This document shows positions 34,806 through 46,761 of a stretch of DNA of 64,000 nt, one piece after another. The notes beneath the pieces are model-generated. The model did no database searches. It worked only from the letters and a program-made list of their open reading frames with translations, and was not told the DNA's origin. The DNA comes from Aldrovandia affinis (taxonomy: Eukaryota; Chordata; Actinopteri; Notacanthiformes; Halosauridae): assembly GCA_029706075.1 (NCBI GenBank), contig JAINUG010000088.1, positions 1,965,001-2,029,000 on the forward strand, in the 5' to 3' direction. Position 1 is the first letter of the stretch. Each line of letters begins with the position of its first letter. Both the position numbers and the translations under genes were made by a program.

Positions 34806-35309
34806 ATGTCCAAATATTATATCATTATACTGTATAACAAACACATGGGGGGTGTAGACTATAAAAAAAGAGCCTGTTACAAGAGACACACAAAGTCACT
34901 AAAGTGGTACTATAAAATAATTTGGTACATGCTTGACATCGCTATCCTAAATGCTTGCATTTTTACAATAAAGCTCATAATACAAAGATGAAATTGCGCG
35001 GCTTCAGAGTCTCTATCAACAAACTTGATAGGAATAAACTACAGGAAAGCAGTAGAAACTCCAGCTCTAGACAATGGCAGAAGGTTCAATCAGGATTTGC
35101 CCCACACACTAAAGCAAATGGAAACTGCTAGTACTTGTAAGGTGCACGTTCAACGTGTTGACACAATTTTCATTTGTTCAGTATGTGAAATGCGTACGTG
35201 TCCTGATCCATGTTTTGGCTGCTTCTATTACCACAAGTTTGCTTATGATGATCCCAACAGACACAACAAACAAAAGGCATGCAAAAAATTGAAACCAATA
35301 ACAAAATGA
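34806..35309 (+). pseudogene. piggyBac-type transposase C-terminal remnant
   Basis: The frame begins right after the (TAA)n tract with YNKHMGGVD, the hallmark of piggyBac (DDE_Tnp_1_7) transposases that includes the last catalytic Asp. KRHTKSLKWYYKI and LDIAILNACI follow, as in the family. One TGA (34989-34991) interrupts; the same frame continues to a Cys-rich C-terminus (C-x2-C-x4-C-x3-C-x2-C around 35190-35225), the usual zinc-binding end. The N-terminal two thirds are missing and no terminal repeats were identified. Dead copy. Confidence 0.82.
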
Positions 35310-35474
35310 AAAATGAGATTAACTTGTGACATTAGAGAGAATGGTATGAACTCAATTCATTGAAATATAACTTTCAATTTCAAAATGATTACATGTAAAT
35401 GTAGATGTGACAAATAAATGTAAGATTGTAAGAATTTATCTATACATAATTTACACACATATTTTGTATATATA

Positions 35475-36718
35475 CACTATATGGCCAAAAGTCAGTGGAC
35501 ACCTGACCATCACACCTATATGAGCTTGTTGGACATCCCATTCTAAAACCATGGGCATTAATATGGAGTTGGACCCCCCTTTGCGGCTATTACAGCTGCC
35601 ACTCTTCTGGGAAGGCTTTCCACAAGTGTGGAGTGTGTCTGTGGGAATTTGTGCCCATTCAGCCAAAAGAGCATCTGTGAGGTCAGGCACTGATGTTGGA
35701 TGAGAAGGCCTGGCTCGCAATCAGCGTTCTAATTCCTCCCAAAGGTGTTCAATGGGGTTGAGGTCAGGGCTCTGTGCAGGCCAATCGAGTTCCTCCACAC
35801 CAAACTCGTCTAACCATGTCTTTATGGACCTCGCTTTGTGCACAGGGGCACAGTCATGTTGGAACAGCAAAGGGCCTTCCCCAAACTGTTGCCACAAAGT
35901 TGGAAGCGCCCAATTGGCTAAGATGTCTTCGTATCCTGTAGCATTAAGAATACTCTTCACTGGAACTAAGGGGCCTATCCCAAACCCTGAGAAACAGCCC
36001 CAGACCATTATCCCTCCTCCACCAAACTTTACAGTAGGCACTATGCATTCCGGAAAGTAGCATTCTCCTGGCATCCGTCAAACCCAGATTCGTCCATCAG
36101 ACTGCCAGATAGTGAAGCATGATTCATCACTCCAAAGAACACGTTTCCACTGCTCCAGAGTCCAGTTGCTGTATGCTTTACACCACTCCAGCTGACGCTT
36201 GGCATTGCGCATGGTGATGTGAGGCTCGTGTGCAGCTGCTCGGCCATGGAAACCCATTCCATGAAGCTCCCGACGCACAGTTGATGGTGTGCTGATGGTG
36301 CTTCCAGTTTGGTACTCTGTAGTGAGTGATGCAGCAGATGATAGGCGATTTTTACGCGCTATGCGCTTCAGCACTCGTCGGCCCCGCTCTGTGAGTTTGC
36401 ATGGTCTACCACTTCGTGGCCGAGCTGTTGTTGCTCCTAGGCGCTTCCACTTCACAATAATAGCACTTACAGTTGACCGGGGCACATCTAGTAGGGCAGA
36501 AATTTCACGAACTGACTTGTGGCAAAGGTGGAATCCTATGACAGTGCCACGTTTAAAGTCACTGAGCTCTTTATGAACCATTCTGAATTCTAAATGTTTG
36601 TCTGTGGAGATTGCATGGCTATCTGCTGGATTTTATGCACCTGTTGGCAATGGGTGTGGCTGAAACACCTGAACTCAATAATTAGTAGGGGTGTCCACTG
36701 AGTTTTGGCCATATAGTG
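35475..36718 (-). mobile_element. Nearly intact Tc1-like element, 1244 bp (family D)
   Basis: Ends CACTATATGGCCAAAAGTCA and the reverse complement CACTATATGGCCAAAACTCA, continuing GTGGACACC, with TA at 35473-35474 and 36719-36720. Length and layout (one transposase gene between short terminal repeats) fit an autonomous Tc1 element. Only a few lesions in the transposase set it apart from a working copy, so it is the youngest-looking Tc1 in the window. Confidence 0.93.
35520..36581 (-). pseudogene. Tc1-like transposase with two nonsense codons
   Basis: Starts MVHKELSDFKRG at 36581. Residues 10-110 form the paired-type helix-turn-helix DNA-binding region (REISALLDVPRSTVSAIIVK, then a GRPCKLTERGRR linker). 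The catalytic core has VLWSDESCF (first Asp), [11 protein letters not shown] (second Asp) and [14 protein letters not shown] (final Glu), i.e. a DD34E-type set. The frame is continuous except for TGA at 36080-36078 and TGA at 35723-35721. Both stand where an Arg CGA codon would fit. Beyond that the last 20 or so residues appear to shift frame near 35630. It cuts and pastes its own ends in functional relatives; this copy cannot make a full protein. Confidence 0.88.
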
Positions 36719-37348
36719 TATACAGTATATATATACAGTATATCTCAGTAATTTGTTAAAATGTTTAATTGATATGACATACCATATATCTCCACAAATT
36801 ATGTATTAATTAATGAAAGTAAATGAAAGTAAATTATGTACAAATACATATTTTCATAATTTGTATATGATGTTTTTCAATTGATAACACATAAAAATAA
36901 TGATACATATTATTACATGCACATGCCTATTGTTTCTCTTCCCATTTCCAATAAGAGGGAAGTGTTAGACTGAAGGTTGGCTGAGTGTGAATGAGTGTGT
37001 TATGTGGCTAGGCACACACTGTGTTTATATAGAATAATGCATTAAGCGGATATGGGCTAAGTGGGTCGTAAGCTTGCAAAGTTTATTAACCATCATTCAA
37101 CTGTACCTCTCACCAGAGTGACCACATGGGTTCTGAGAGTGACCATATGTCACTTTTTTCCCAGGATGATCCCAAATTGAATGTTTTCTTGGGAACAAGT
37201 GAAGTGTTCTCTACAATTGTAGTCTTGTGACTAAATGTCTCCTTATTTGATTTTCCCTTCTGACCTCGTTCCTGACACAAAGCTATGGGTAAACAACTGG
37301 AGGGAGCTCTGATGTATGGGCTGCAGTAAACCACCAGATCACACCACT
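36719..37348. other. Unassigned AT-rich sequence
   Basis: ATATAC-rich near 36715-36745, otherwise nothing recognisable. Confidence 0.4.
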
Positions 37349-37468
37349 GATATCATACCTATCCAATCTGTTTGGGGCGTGGCTAGCTGATATCATACCT
37401 ATCCAATCTGTTTGGGGTGTGGCTAGCAGATATCATACCTATCCAATCTGTTTGGGGCGTGGCTAGCA
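37349..37468. repeat. 40-bp tandem repeat, three copies
   Basis: GATATCATACCTATCCAATC followed by TGTTTGGGGCGTGGCTAGCN, period 40, at 37349, 37389 and 37429, with only one or two differences per copy (GCGT/GTGT, CTGA/CAGA). Confidence 0.95.
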
Positions 37469-37805
37469 GGTGAAGGCCATGTTGTCAGATGTAAATCGGG
37501 ATTGCCATTGGACATACCGCACTGTATGAAATAAAAAAAGTGATTGAACCATTCAAAGACTCCAATAATGTGTGCCAGTTCCTATACTGAATACCTACTG
37601 TACAAAAAAAACCTACTGTGTAATGTTTTTGAAAAGGTACCAGCTAACAATCATTTTGCTTATGGCACATTTTCTTAGTATAAAACTACTCATATTTTGA
37701 TCAACTCAAATCTGTCTGGAGTCCTTTGCCTTTCAGAATATATAGAAAAGTTCAATACTAGAAATTTCACATCCAAGTAATCAAAGTGCTCTCAATTACC
37801 ATATA
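37469..37805. other. Unassigned AT-rich sequence
   Basis: Nothing recognised between the 40-bp array and the next Tc1 element. Confidence 0.4.
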
Positions 37806-38333
37806 CAGGTAACTGCCAAAATAAAGGAAATACAGACATAAAGTGTCTTAATAAGGCATTGGGCCACCACAAGTCACTGGAACAGCTTCAATGCACCTTG
37901 GCAAAGATTTTGGTGGCTAGAACTCGATTGGAGGGATGCAACAACATTCTTCCTTGAGAAATTCCATAATTTGGTGTTTTGGTGATTGTGGTGGAAAACC
38001 TTGTCTCAGGCGCTGCTCTAGAATCTCCCATAAGTCTTCAATTGGGTTGCGATCTGATTAATTAGACAGTTATGGCATATGGTTTTACTTGTTTTTATGC
38101 TCATCAAACCATTCAGTAACCACTCGTGCCCTATGGATGTCGGCCTTGTCATCCTGGAAGAGACTACTCCCATCAGGATAGAATTGCTTCACCATAGGAT
38201 GAAGGTGATCACTCAGAATGGCTTTGTTTTTATTGACATTTACCTTGCCCTCTAAGAGGTTGAGTGAACCTAAACCATGCCAGGAAAACGCACTGCACAC
38301 CATAACAGTTTACTTTATTTTGGCAGTTACCTG
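37806..38333 (-). mobile_element. Tc1/mariner deletion derivative (family A, copy 2)
   Basis: Ends CAGGTAACTGCCAAAATAAA on both sides (inverted), flanked by TA at 37804-37805 and 38334-38335. The minus strand encodes the second half of the transposase: CSAFSWHGLGSL, KAILSDHLHPMVKQFYPDG, LFQDDKADIHRARVVTEWFD. It carries Lys where Asn is usual after the DD. The first half, with the DNA-binding domain and first catalytic Asp, has been lost. It matches copy 1 (590-1115) through the coding part but joins its 5' end to the body about 35 bp further in. Confidence 0.9.
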
Positions 38334-38335
38334 TA

Positions 38336-40090
38336 TATATTTTGTTCATGTGTATGTATATTGTACCCTACTGATGTTCTGTTAACAGTATGTTATTACC
38401 TTTAGGAATGGCTAGGACAACATTTTAATGTTTAAAACTGCAGTGCATTTTTCCAGCTTGTTAATGTGTACCCTTTTTATTGTGTTTGTCATGGAGACCT
38501 ACCATAATGCAATATGGCACCAATCATAAACCTGGAGATTAATATCACAGAGCACTATGCATGACAAAGTGCATACTATGGGCCTTATGCAAATTATTGG
38601 TTCAAAAGCATATTCACCCACTGGCACAAAGAAAGGAATGAGCCGTGTCCGAGACTAACTGCTCACAGGGTCAGAGCTTGTGGCGTATAGAAGCTCATAG
38701 TCTACCCCTGGGGCAGTATCACAGGCCCATTACCCACAATACAGCTCTGTAATGATGTCAGTACCAGGCAGAGGCAGTGGGGAACGTTATTAAAGAGATG
38801 CGTCGAGAACAGACCTCCAATCTTGCCGGGTCAGGGCGTACACATGCTGTGCCCACATTGTGATGGAAAGCCTGGAGGAAGCCACATTATTAACGCTGAG
38901 TTCCACTACAAAAGGAGAGGAGACACACATACGAAACCAAGAATTTCTACTCAAAATGCAAAAATGGTGGGGAAAAAAGAAGATTACAGGATAGCAAATA
39001 TGTATATTCACGAGACGGCTCCAAAAGTTTGTTGCAAAAATACAGTGTCTACTTGTTCTCAGTGCTGAGTTGCTCATCAGAGAAATTGGATTTCATAATT
39101 GTACGCCTGAGATGAGAGGGGGTACATTTTTAAACAAGAAAAACAAGACAGATGAGCATTCCCCAGCTCGGGAAATGCCTCTAAAATTCACTCCGGTCTT
39201 CAGCAAGACAGAACCATTTGTTCCTCCGAGAGTCAGTCAAACGTTGTTCAGCGCAGGCGACCAATTTGTCTTTCATGACGCTATCTAAAGAAACAACATT
39301 ATTTCCCTGGGATCCAATTTAGATCTCAGGCCCAGTGCAGAATCGTGGATTAAAATCATTTAAGTTTCAAAATGCCTCTCCACCATTAAAAAATCATATC
39401 TGACTCATATGCTGGATTTCAACCTGAGTTCACTTCAGGTACCCTTTACTTCAGGTAAAAACCATAACTTTCGGGTTCCATGTCCAGTGACACAATCAAC
39501 TGTGCAATCTAAACCAATTAAGAACTGTCTGACAATAACTCATATTCAGCTAACCTCCTAGATGGGAGAAAACAGGTGTGCACTGTGAATACTAAACAGC
39601 AGGGGCACTCAAACCTTTTTATTAAAGGTCCACATATGAATTTTACACAAAGTCAGAGGTCCAGCTAAATGCACTGACATCAATCAAAGTCTATACCTTC
39701 TGTAGGGGCTTTCTATTCAAATTGGTTCTATTAAGCCACTACTGAGACGGGATTAGGTGCTTCGACGCACATTCCAAACATTGAATTTCCAAACATAGTC
39801 CAAAAAGTTGCCGTCTTGATTCTGATTTATTAAATGAAAACATAAGTTTACAAACAAAGAAAAAATATATTCCAAAATGCACCAATATGCCAATATATTA
39901 TTGTATTTGTGTGTGTGTATGTGTGTGTGGTCAAAAGCTGTATGCTTTCCCACTCCCAACCTCTCCACAAACCTGACATTACCCCCAATATACACAGGTG
40001 CACTCAATCAAGCCTTCAGGATTCAGGAATTTCAAAATAAAGGTCCTGTCTACATATTGTGGTGTCCCTAGGGGTGGGCGACACCCTCGG
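38336..40090. other. Non-coding sequence
   Basis: 38640-39300 has balanced composition and may hold conserved non-coding sequence. 39600-39680 (CAGGGGCACTCAAACC start) resembles one end of a hAT element but no partner end was found. 39905-39930 is TG-rich. No exon seen. Confidence 0.35.
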
Positions 40091-41110
40091 ACATTTACAT
40101 TTTACATTTACATTTTAAGCATTTAGCAGACGCTCTTATCCAGAGCAACTTACAAGATGTGCATTAATACATGGTAAGAACAATAATAGTTTGCACATGA
40201 GGTCAGTGCAGTAATACAGCGATAGACATCGTTGTAGGCAGCTGCATACCATACCTGTAACAGTGGGAATAGGTATTATTTTTTAAATGAGAAGAACAAG
40301 AACTGTTGAGCAAGTCGGCAGGGGTGATGACAATTTAGCTAGATGGACAGAGTTCAGTGGTAGTGGAGTCTGAAGAGGTGGGTTTTGAGTCTCTTGCAGA
40401 AGATCGCAAGTAATTCCGCGGTCCTGACCGATTGCGGAAGGCCGTTCCAACAGCGAGGGATCAGGACAGAGAAGAGGCGAGAGGAGTGGCTGCCAGGCGC
40501 CCGGAGGGAAGGGACAGTCAGTTTACCAGAGGAGGTGGAGTGGAGGGGTCTGGGAGGGGTGTATGGAGTGATGAGTGACTGGAGGTAAGGGGGAGCAGTA
40601 CCTCTGGCCGCTTGAAAAGCAAGCACCAGTGATTTGAATCTGATGCGTGCTGCGATGGGGAGCCAGTGCAGAGAGGAGAGTAGAGGGGTGACGTGGGTGA
40701 ACTTTGGCTGGTTGAACACCAGACGAGCGGCAGCGTTCTGGACTAGTTGCAGTGGCTTGATGGCACAGGATGGAAGACCTGCCAGCAAGGAATTGCAGTA
40801 GTCCAGACGTGAGATCACCAGGGCCTGGAGTAGGAGTTGAGTGGCCTATTGGGTGAGAAACGGTCGGATCCTCCGGATGTTGTGGAGGGAGAATCGGCAG
40901 GTCCGAGTGATCGCTGCAATATGGCTCGAGAAGCACAGCTGGTTGTCCAGGGTTACTCCAAGACTCCTGGCAGACTGGGACGGAGACACTATGGAGCCTT
41001 CCACGGTGATTGATGCATCAATCATCGGGGAGCCCTTTGCAGGGAGGAAGAGCAGCTCTGTCTTCCCCAGGTTCAGCTTCAGGTGGTGGGTGGACATCCA
41101 AATTTGTGAA
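40091..41110 (-). mobile_element. 5'-truncated L2-clade LINE
   Basis: The plus-strand left edge carries the tail in reverse: ACATTTACATTTTACATTTA, then AAGCATTTAGCAGACGCTCT TATCCAGAGCAACTTACAAG. Minus frames encode the end of ORF2: HHLKLNLGKTELLFLPAKGS, SLGVTLDNQLCFSSHI, SRLDYCNSLLAGLP, LQLVQNAAARLVFNQPKF and SLHWLPIAARIRFKSLVLAF, ending HLFRLHYH. This is the post-catalytic RT thumb and C-terminal region of the L2/CR1 group. The catalytic RT core was lost by 5' truncation. One frameshift lies near 40830. Confidence 0.88.
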
Positions 41111-41739
41111 CTGACTAAAAAGACAGGGACAACGTTGCAGGCAGAAGTTCCAATTTTGAATTGTATTTTTTTCCATGTTTCTGACACATTGTTTGAAAAA
41201 CCAGATGAGCCTGCCTCTGTTGTCAACCTTTCAGTTGTGTCATCGAAATCCACTCGTAATGCATACTCCCCCTTCCCGCTGTTTATGACTTGAAAATGAT
41301 TAATTCCATTGGTCTACGATCAACATTGTCTTTTCTATTGTTTTGCAGTATATTTTGTTGTAATATTGTTATTTTCCAATTAAAACAATGCTAGCAAGTG
41401 TTAAATAAATAAATAAATACAAACAATCAAGCTGAGTGTTGCTGCCTTTTCCTATCACTCTTAATGGAATCTTAATGGAACAGAATGGACTCTTTTAATG
41501 CAGTTTTCTAAACTTTTACTTTTGGAAGGAGATATAAAAAATGTCATAACTTGGGTTCTGAAAGAGATATCTGAAAACCTTGAACGTATTTGAAAAGGTT
41601 GGACAAAAGGCTGTATATGTAAGTTCTAGTTATCTACTATTACAATAATACTACTAATACTACAACTACTACTAATAATAAATACTTTATTTTATTGATA
41701 ATAATATTGTTATGTTTGCAGCTAGTCTTACCAGGAGCC
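41111..41739. other. Spacer between two LINE copies
   Basis: Unrecognised sequence, AT-rich after 41280, with (TAAA)n at 41404-41419 and an ACTACTAATA-rich tract at 41630-41690. The two LINEs point away from each other across it. Confidence 0.45.
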
Positions 41740-43760
41740 TGTTTTACGAAGCAGTCCTCTATCCATTAAGCCTGCTCGTCTCCGACCCCCCAACCCCTGG
41801 CTAACTGACTACATTCGGGCTGACCATCTAAAACTGCGAGCAGCAGAAAGGAAATGGAGAAAATCCAAATCCCCTGTGGCTCTGACCGATTTCCACACAC
41901 TCCTGGCTACCTTTTCCTCTAACCTCTCCTCTGCTAAGTCTGCATTTTTCCTTTCCAAGAATCAATCTTCTGTTTCTAACCCTCAAAAACTCTACTCTAC
42001 GTTCTCCTCTCTCCTCACCCCTCCTCCTCCCCCACCCCCCTCCTCTCTAACCGTAGATGACTTTGCATCCTTCTTTCGCGAGAAGGCTGATGACATTCGC
42101 AACTCCTTCCCCCCATCCTCTCCCTCACCTAATTCTCCCTCACCCATCTCGCTACCTAAACCTCTCACTCCTCTGTCCTCCTTCTCGCCCCTCCCTGACT
42201 CAGACATCCTTCAACTTGTTCACTCCTACCGTCCCACCACCTGCCATCTCAATCCCATTCCTTCCCCCCTCTTCCAGTCCATTGCTATGGACATCTTCCC
42301 CTTTGTCTCCAATGTCATTAACTACTCTCTTTCCTCTGGCTCCGTCCCCTCTTCCCTCAAATGCGCTCATGTTGTCCCCCTCCTCAAAAACCCTCTCTGA
42401 ATCCTGCTGTCATTTCAAGCTACCAAACTGTCTCTCTCCTCCCATTCCTCTCCAAAACACTAGAGTGGGCTGTCCACAACCAACTGTCTGCTCATCTCCT
42501 ACAGAACGACCTGCTTGATCCTAACCAATCTGGGTTCAAAGCAGGCCACTCCACAGAGACTGCTCTCCTTGCGGTCACCGAGGCTCTTCACGTGGCTAAG
42601 TCCCAATCCCTCAGCTCCGTCCTCCTCCTCCTCGACCTGTTGGCGGCATTCGACACCGTGGACCACCAGATCCTGCTCTCATCTCTCGTCGAGATGGGAA
42701 TCTCTGGATCTGCATTGACATGGTTTGAGTCCTACCTGGCTGACCGGTCATACCAGGATCCCTCTCCTCTCCCCACACCCTCTCTACCGGAGTCCCGCAA
42801 GGCTCGGTGCTAGGCTCCATCCTATGCGTCAATCACCGTGGAAGGCTCCATAGTGTCTCCGTCCCAGTCTGCCAGGAGTCTTGGAGTGACCCTGGACAAC
42901 CAGCTGTGCTTCTCGAGCCACATTGCAGCAATCAGTCTGACCTGCCGATTATCCCTCCACAACATCCGGAGGATCTGACCGTTCCTCACCCAAGAGGCCA
43001 CACAACTCCTGGTCCAGGTCCTGGTGATCTCACATCTGGACTACTGCAATTCCTTGCTGGCAGGCCTACCGGCCTGTGCCATCAAGCCACTGCAACTAGT
43101 CCAGAATGCCGCCGCTCGTCTGGTGTTCAACCAGCCAAAGTTCACCCACGTCACCCCTCTACTCTCCTCTCTGCACTGGCTCCCCATCGCAGCATGCATC
43201 AGATTCAAATCACTGGTGCTTGCTTTTCAAGCGGCTAGAGGTACTGCTCCCCCATACCTCCAGCCACTCATCACTCCCTACACCCCAGCCAGACCCCTCC
43301 GCTCCACCTCCTCTGGCAAACTGACTGCCCCATCCCTCTGAGCGCCTGGCTCGCGGTCTCGCCTCTTCTCTGACCTGACCTCTCACTGGTGGAATGACCT
43401 TCCGCAATCGGTCAGGACCGCGGAATCACTTGCGAGACTCAAGACCCACCTTTTCGGACTCCACTACCACTGAGCTCTGTCCATCTAGCTAATTGTCATC
43501 ACCACTGCCTACGTGTTCAACACTGTATACCCCTCCTTACTCCATCTAAAAAAATTAATAAAAAAATAAACATTTTCTAACCTTTTCCTTCCCAGTGTTA
43601 CAGGTATGTTACGCAGATGCCTGCAATGATGTCTATCGCTGTATTACTGTACTGATCTCTTGCGCTAACTATGATTGTTCCTACCATGTATTTATGCACA
43701 TCTTGTAAGTCGCCCTGGATAAGAACGTCTGCTAAATGCTTAAAATCTTAAATGTAATGT
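41740..43760 (+). mobile_element. L2-clade LINE copy lacking the RT catalytic centre
   Basis: 41745-42400 encodes the segment before RT (PWLTDYIRADHLKLRAAERK, Pro/Ser-rich linker with DDFASFFREKADDIR). 42405-42760 encodes RT motifs: SSYQTVSLLPFLSKTLEWAV, NQSGFKAGHSTETALLAVTE, LDLLAAFDTVDHQIL and WFESYLADR. Near 42785-42835 SGVPQGSVLGSI jumps straight to VEGSIVSPSQSARSLGVTL, so the block holding the YADD-type catalytic motif is deleted. 42870-43470 is the C-terminal region as in the minus-strand copy. The 3' end has CTTGTAAGTCGCCCTGGATA AGAACGTCTGCTAAATGC and a TTAAATGTAATG tail. Several stops; dead. Confidence 0.88.
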
Positions 43761-44443
43761 GAAACAGTGCTCTGGATCTGTTCATATTGCATGTGACTGG
43801 CTGTGTTACAAACACCACCCCTTCTGTGTGCACGTGCTTATAGCTCAATCAGAAAAAACTGGGTTGACAGAGCTAGTTGATAACCACCAATGTTTATGTA
43901 GTGAATGTATTGCTGACCTCACAAAACAAATCTCCATATACTGTATATGGACAATAAATTGTATTGTATCATATTGTATCATGTTTCTGCAGGCAGTGTT
44001 GGAGGAAATTGACATATCCATAGGCTCAAGGATTCAGTTCTTCACACCATGACCTGTGTGCTGGTGCTGTCATAATAATGCATTGATTTTTGGGTTTTCC
44101 ATCAGCAACAGCATTTAATCACAGATGGCTGTAAGAGGCAGATACGACAAGTGAACAGGTCATGGGTGAGTAATCATTTTTGATGGATGGGAACGAGAAT
44201 CATCAGACATTTCTGGCCTGAACAACAGCAACCTCCTCTATTTATTAATTCCACACATAGGGCATGTTCCATCTCACAACAGAATCTCCATCATCTCAAG
44301 ACATCATTGAGATTCCTGACTCCCGAGAATCCAAACACATCATTGAGATTCCCGAATTTTGAGAATCCAAACACATCACAGAATTGACAGAGTCTCCAGA
44401 AACTCAAAACCCCTGTTTACACTTGTCTTTCTTATGCTACATA
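43761..44443. other. Unassigned sequence
   Basis: 43925-43990 (GACAATAAATTGTATTGTATCATA...) resembles a retroposon tail. An imperfect 35-bp direct repeat, TTGAGATTCC followed by GAGAATCCAAACACATCA, occurs at about 44308 and 44343. No gene. Confidence 0.4.
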
Positions 44444-45110
44444 CAGGTAACTGCCAAAATACATGTAAATGAAGGATACAAAGCATATTGAAAGTAGGTG
44501 CTTCCACACAGGTGTAGTTCCTGAGTGAATTAAGCAGTTAACATCCCATCAAGCTTGGGGTCATGTATAAAAAAGCTGGGCAGGCCCAGCTGCCCATTAT
44601 TTTGGGTACTGTGGCTGGAAGAAGGATATTTCACAAAGAGCAGTGGCTAAGGTCATGTTGGCATGAAAGTCTAAGGGAAGGACATCATCAACTAGGGGCA
44701 ACTGTGCTGGAAAGTGCATACTCCTCAACCGGGATGTCCGTGCATTGGTTCAAGATGCAAGGCAAAACAGACAAACAAATAGACTAACAATTAGTAGACT
44801 ATCAATCTAGGGCATGAGCAGGCATGCTCATCAAGAACAGTCCGTTGAGAAATTCACAGAGCGATACAATGCAGGTTTGCAAACATAAAGTTGTGCAAAA
44901 AACACAAGCAGTGCTCTACTGAGCAGTGGAAAAAAAGTAATATGGTCAGATGAGCCATCCTTCACCCTGTTCTCAACAAACGGACGAGTGCATGTATTCC
45001 AAGTAAAAAATAAATAATGCAGTGCTTTTCACTGTCTGGACTTACAAAACTCCAGCAAAATGCAAAAGCAAAATGTGCTGATTCACAGTGTTTAAATCAG
45101 GACTGAGTCT
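44444..45110 (+). pseudogene. Tc1-like fragment with N-terminal transposase part (family A)
   Basis: Left end CAGGTAACTGCCAAAATACA after TA (44442-44443). The body keeps the leader and the early transposase, decayed, then IWSDEPSFTLFSTNGRVHVF near 44937-45000 with the first catalytic Asp. The second half and the right inverted repeat are absent. It complements the two deletion derivatives, which retain only the second half. The right border is approximate. Confidence 0.7.
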
Positions 45111-46065
45111 AGCTGTGTAAATTTATGTGTCATTAAGAAGCTAGGCGGCCCTGGCAGTAAGGGTGTGGAAGGCTGGAAGCCAGCCAAAGCCCCTGGCCCC
45201 CATGTACCATCAGCACTGCCATAGAGCTCCAGAGAAAAAAGCCCAGTACTGCCACGCTAGCAGGACTGCAAAAATTGCCATTGGCAACAAAAGGATCTCT
45301 GAAATGTAACTCAGGTTGCTCATTTTCTCCTGTTAGTTTATTTGTTCCTTTGGGGGATCCTAGAGCTGGATTTATTTATTTTTTATTTCTGGTGAAACCG
45401 AGGCAGCGATGAGATACGCCATAAACTCACCCCAGGTAAATTTGATCCAGCGCTTGGAATTGACCAAATGTAAGTAAGCAGGGGCAAATGCATTTTTCAC
45501 AATGACATTTTTATCGAGACTTTAGAAAGCAAGTTTATCATACCCAAGAAACCCCCCCCAAAAAACAAACCACTTTGCTGCAGGTTGCCTTATGCAATAC
45601 AATTCACTGAATTATAACAGCTTTCTCAAGGCCAGCCTTGTATTTGCTATTCAAATGAGTGTCTTCCCTTGAGTTTCTGCATACTAATACACGGTGTGGC
45701 GTTCTTCTCTCAGTCAAGGAGATGGTTGAGTGCTGGCCTTGGAAAGCAGATTACACTTGTCGCGCTGAAGAGATGGAGCATTTGTGCTACAAATGGGTTT
45801 GCATGACATTGCCTCGAGGCATTGTGCTGTCATCATCTTAGCTTGGACATTTTTCCGATTTTAATTTGGATCCTGTTGTGCAGAGCCTCCTGGATGCCCT
45901 CATGAAGAATGGTATAGACCTTGTTGTATAGTTTTTTTTATGGTATTGAATTCACTATGACCACACAAGTGCAACCACCTGCATATACTGAGTGCATAAG
46001 GATAGCATAGTAACCAATCGTTACAGTTTTGTAATCACAACATTGAATTGAAAACTACTCCAAGT
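45111..46065. other. Non-coding sequence flanking the retrotransposon dimer
   Basis: 45620-45845 has balanced composition and an open plus frame (45659-45841) with no known domain. The five bases CAAGT at 46061-46065 form the left target duplication of the adjacent retrotransposon. Confidence 0.45.
46061..46065. other. Left target-site duplication of the dimer (CAAGT)
   Basis: Identical to 57263-57267 directly after the third LTR. A 5-bp duplication is standard for Ty3/gypsy integrase. Confidence 0.9.
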
Positions 46066-46751
46066 TGTAGTGTGGGTCGAGGAAGGAAGAGCCACTCGCA
46101 GATGTCACGAATATCTAAAAGCTAACTACAAGTAGTCAACCACTAAGTCTGCGAACAGATAAGGGAGCAGGGGGAAAAATGGATGGACAAAGAAAAAGAA
46201 ACTCCGGGCATAAAGTCCACGGAAAATAATAACAACCCAAAGGTTGTGGACTCTTCAAAAAAGAGGTAAGAAACTTAAATGATTTTAGAGACTTTAGCTC
46301 TGGGAGTTTTTTTAACCCAAAAACAAAAGAATGAATCTCGAAAAGGAAATGCCACCGGAGTGACAAGCAATAACCAAAGCTAGAAAGGAAATAATCCTCC
46401 TAGAACGGCAACCAGAGAGTGGCAACGCTAACCTTTTTAAAGAGATCCTAAATAGTACCTTCTCTCTTTAACTGAGAGACCACCAAGTGGAAAACTAATA
46501 CCTTAGTTCTAGTACCGGCTAGAGCGTAACAATGGTTTACACAGAAGCGTTTGAGATAAGAAAACGCAGCCCTTAAATAGTAGGCGGAATAAACACTGAC
46601 AATCCACAGCTGGCCACGACCGGGAAAACCCCAGACAAAAGACCAAATAAGGGAATTGCCAATGACAATGATTCCTCACACAAAACAAAGGGAACAGACC
46701 ATCACATGGTCAAGCGCCCTCCAGCGGCTGAACAAGGTAAAACCATGACAG
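46066..46751 (-). repeat. LTR1 (3'-most LTR), 686 bp
   Basis: In element orientation it begins TGTCATGGTTTTACCTTGTT and ends GACCCACACTACA. A polypurine tract (AAGGGGGGTCC) lies just upstream at 46752-46763. The TATA-like CTATTTAAGG is at 46580-46571. The self-complementary segment GCTTCTGTGTA is at 46548-46538, about 31 nt downstream of it. Confidence 0.95.
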
Positions 46752-46761
46752 GACCCCCCCC

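Noticed and set aside
39600..40020. hAT-like element starting CAGGGGCACTCAAACC
   Set aside because: No matching right end or 8-bp duplication could be found.
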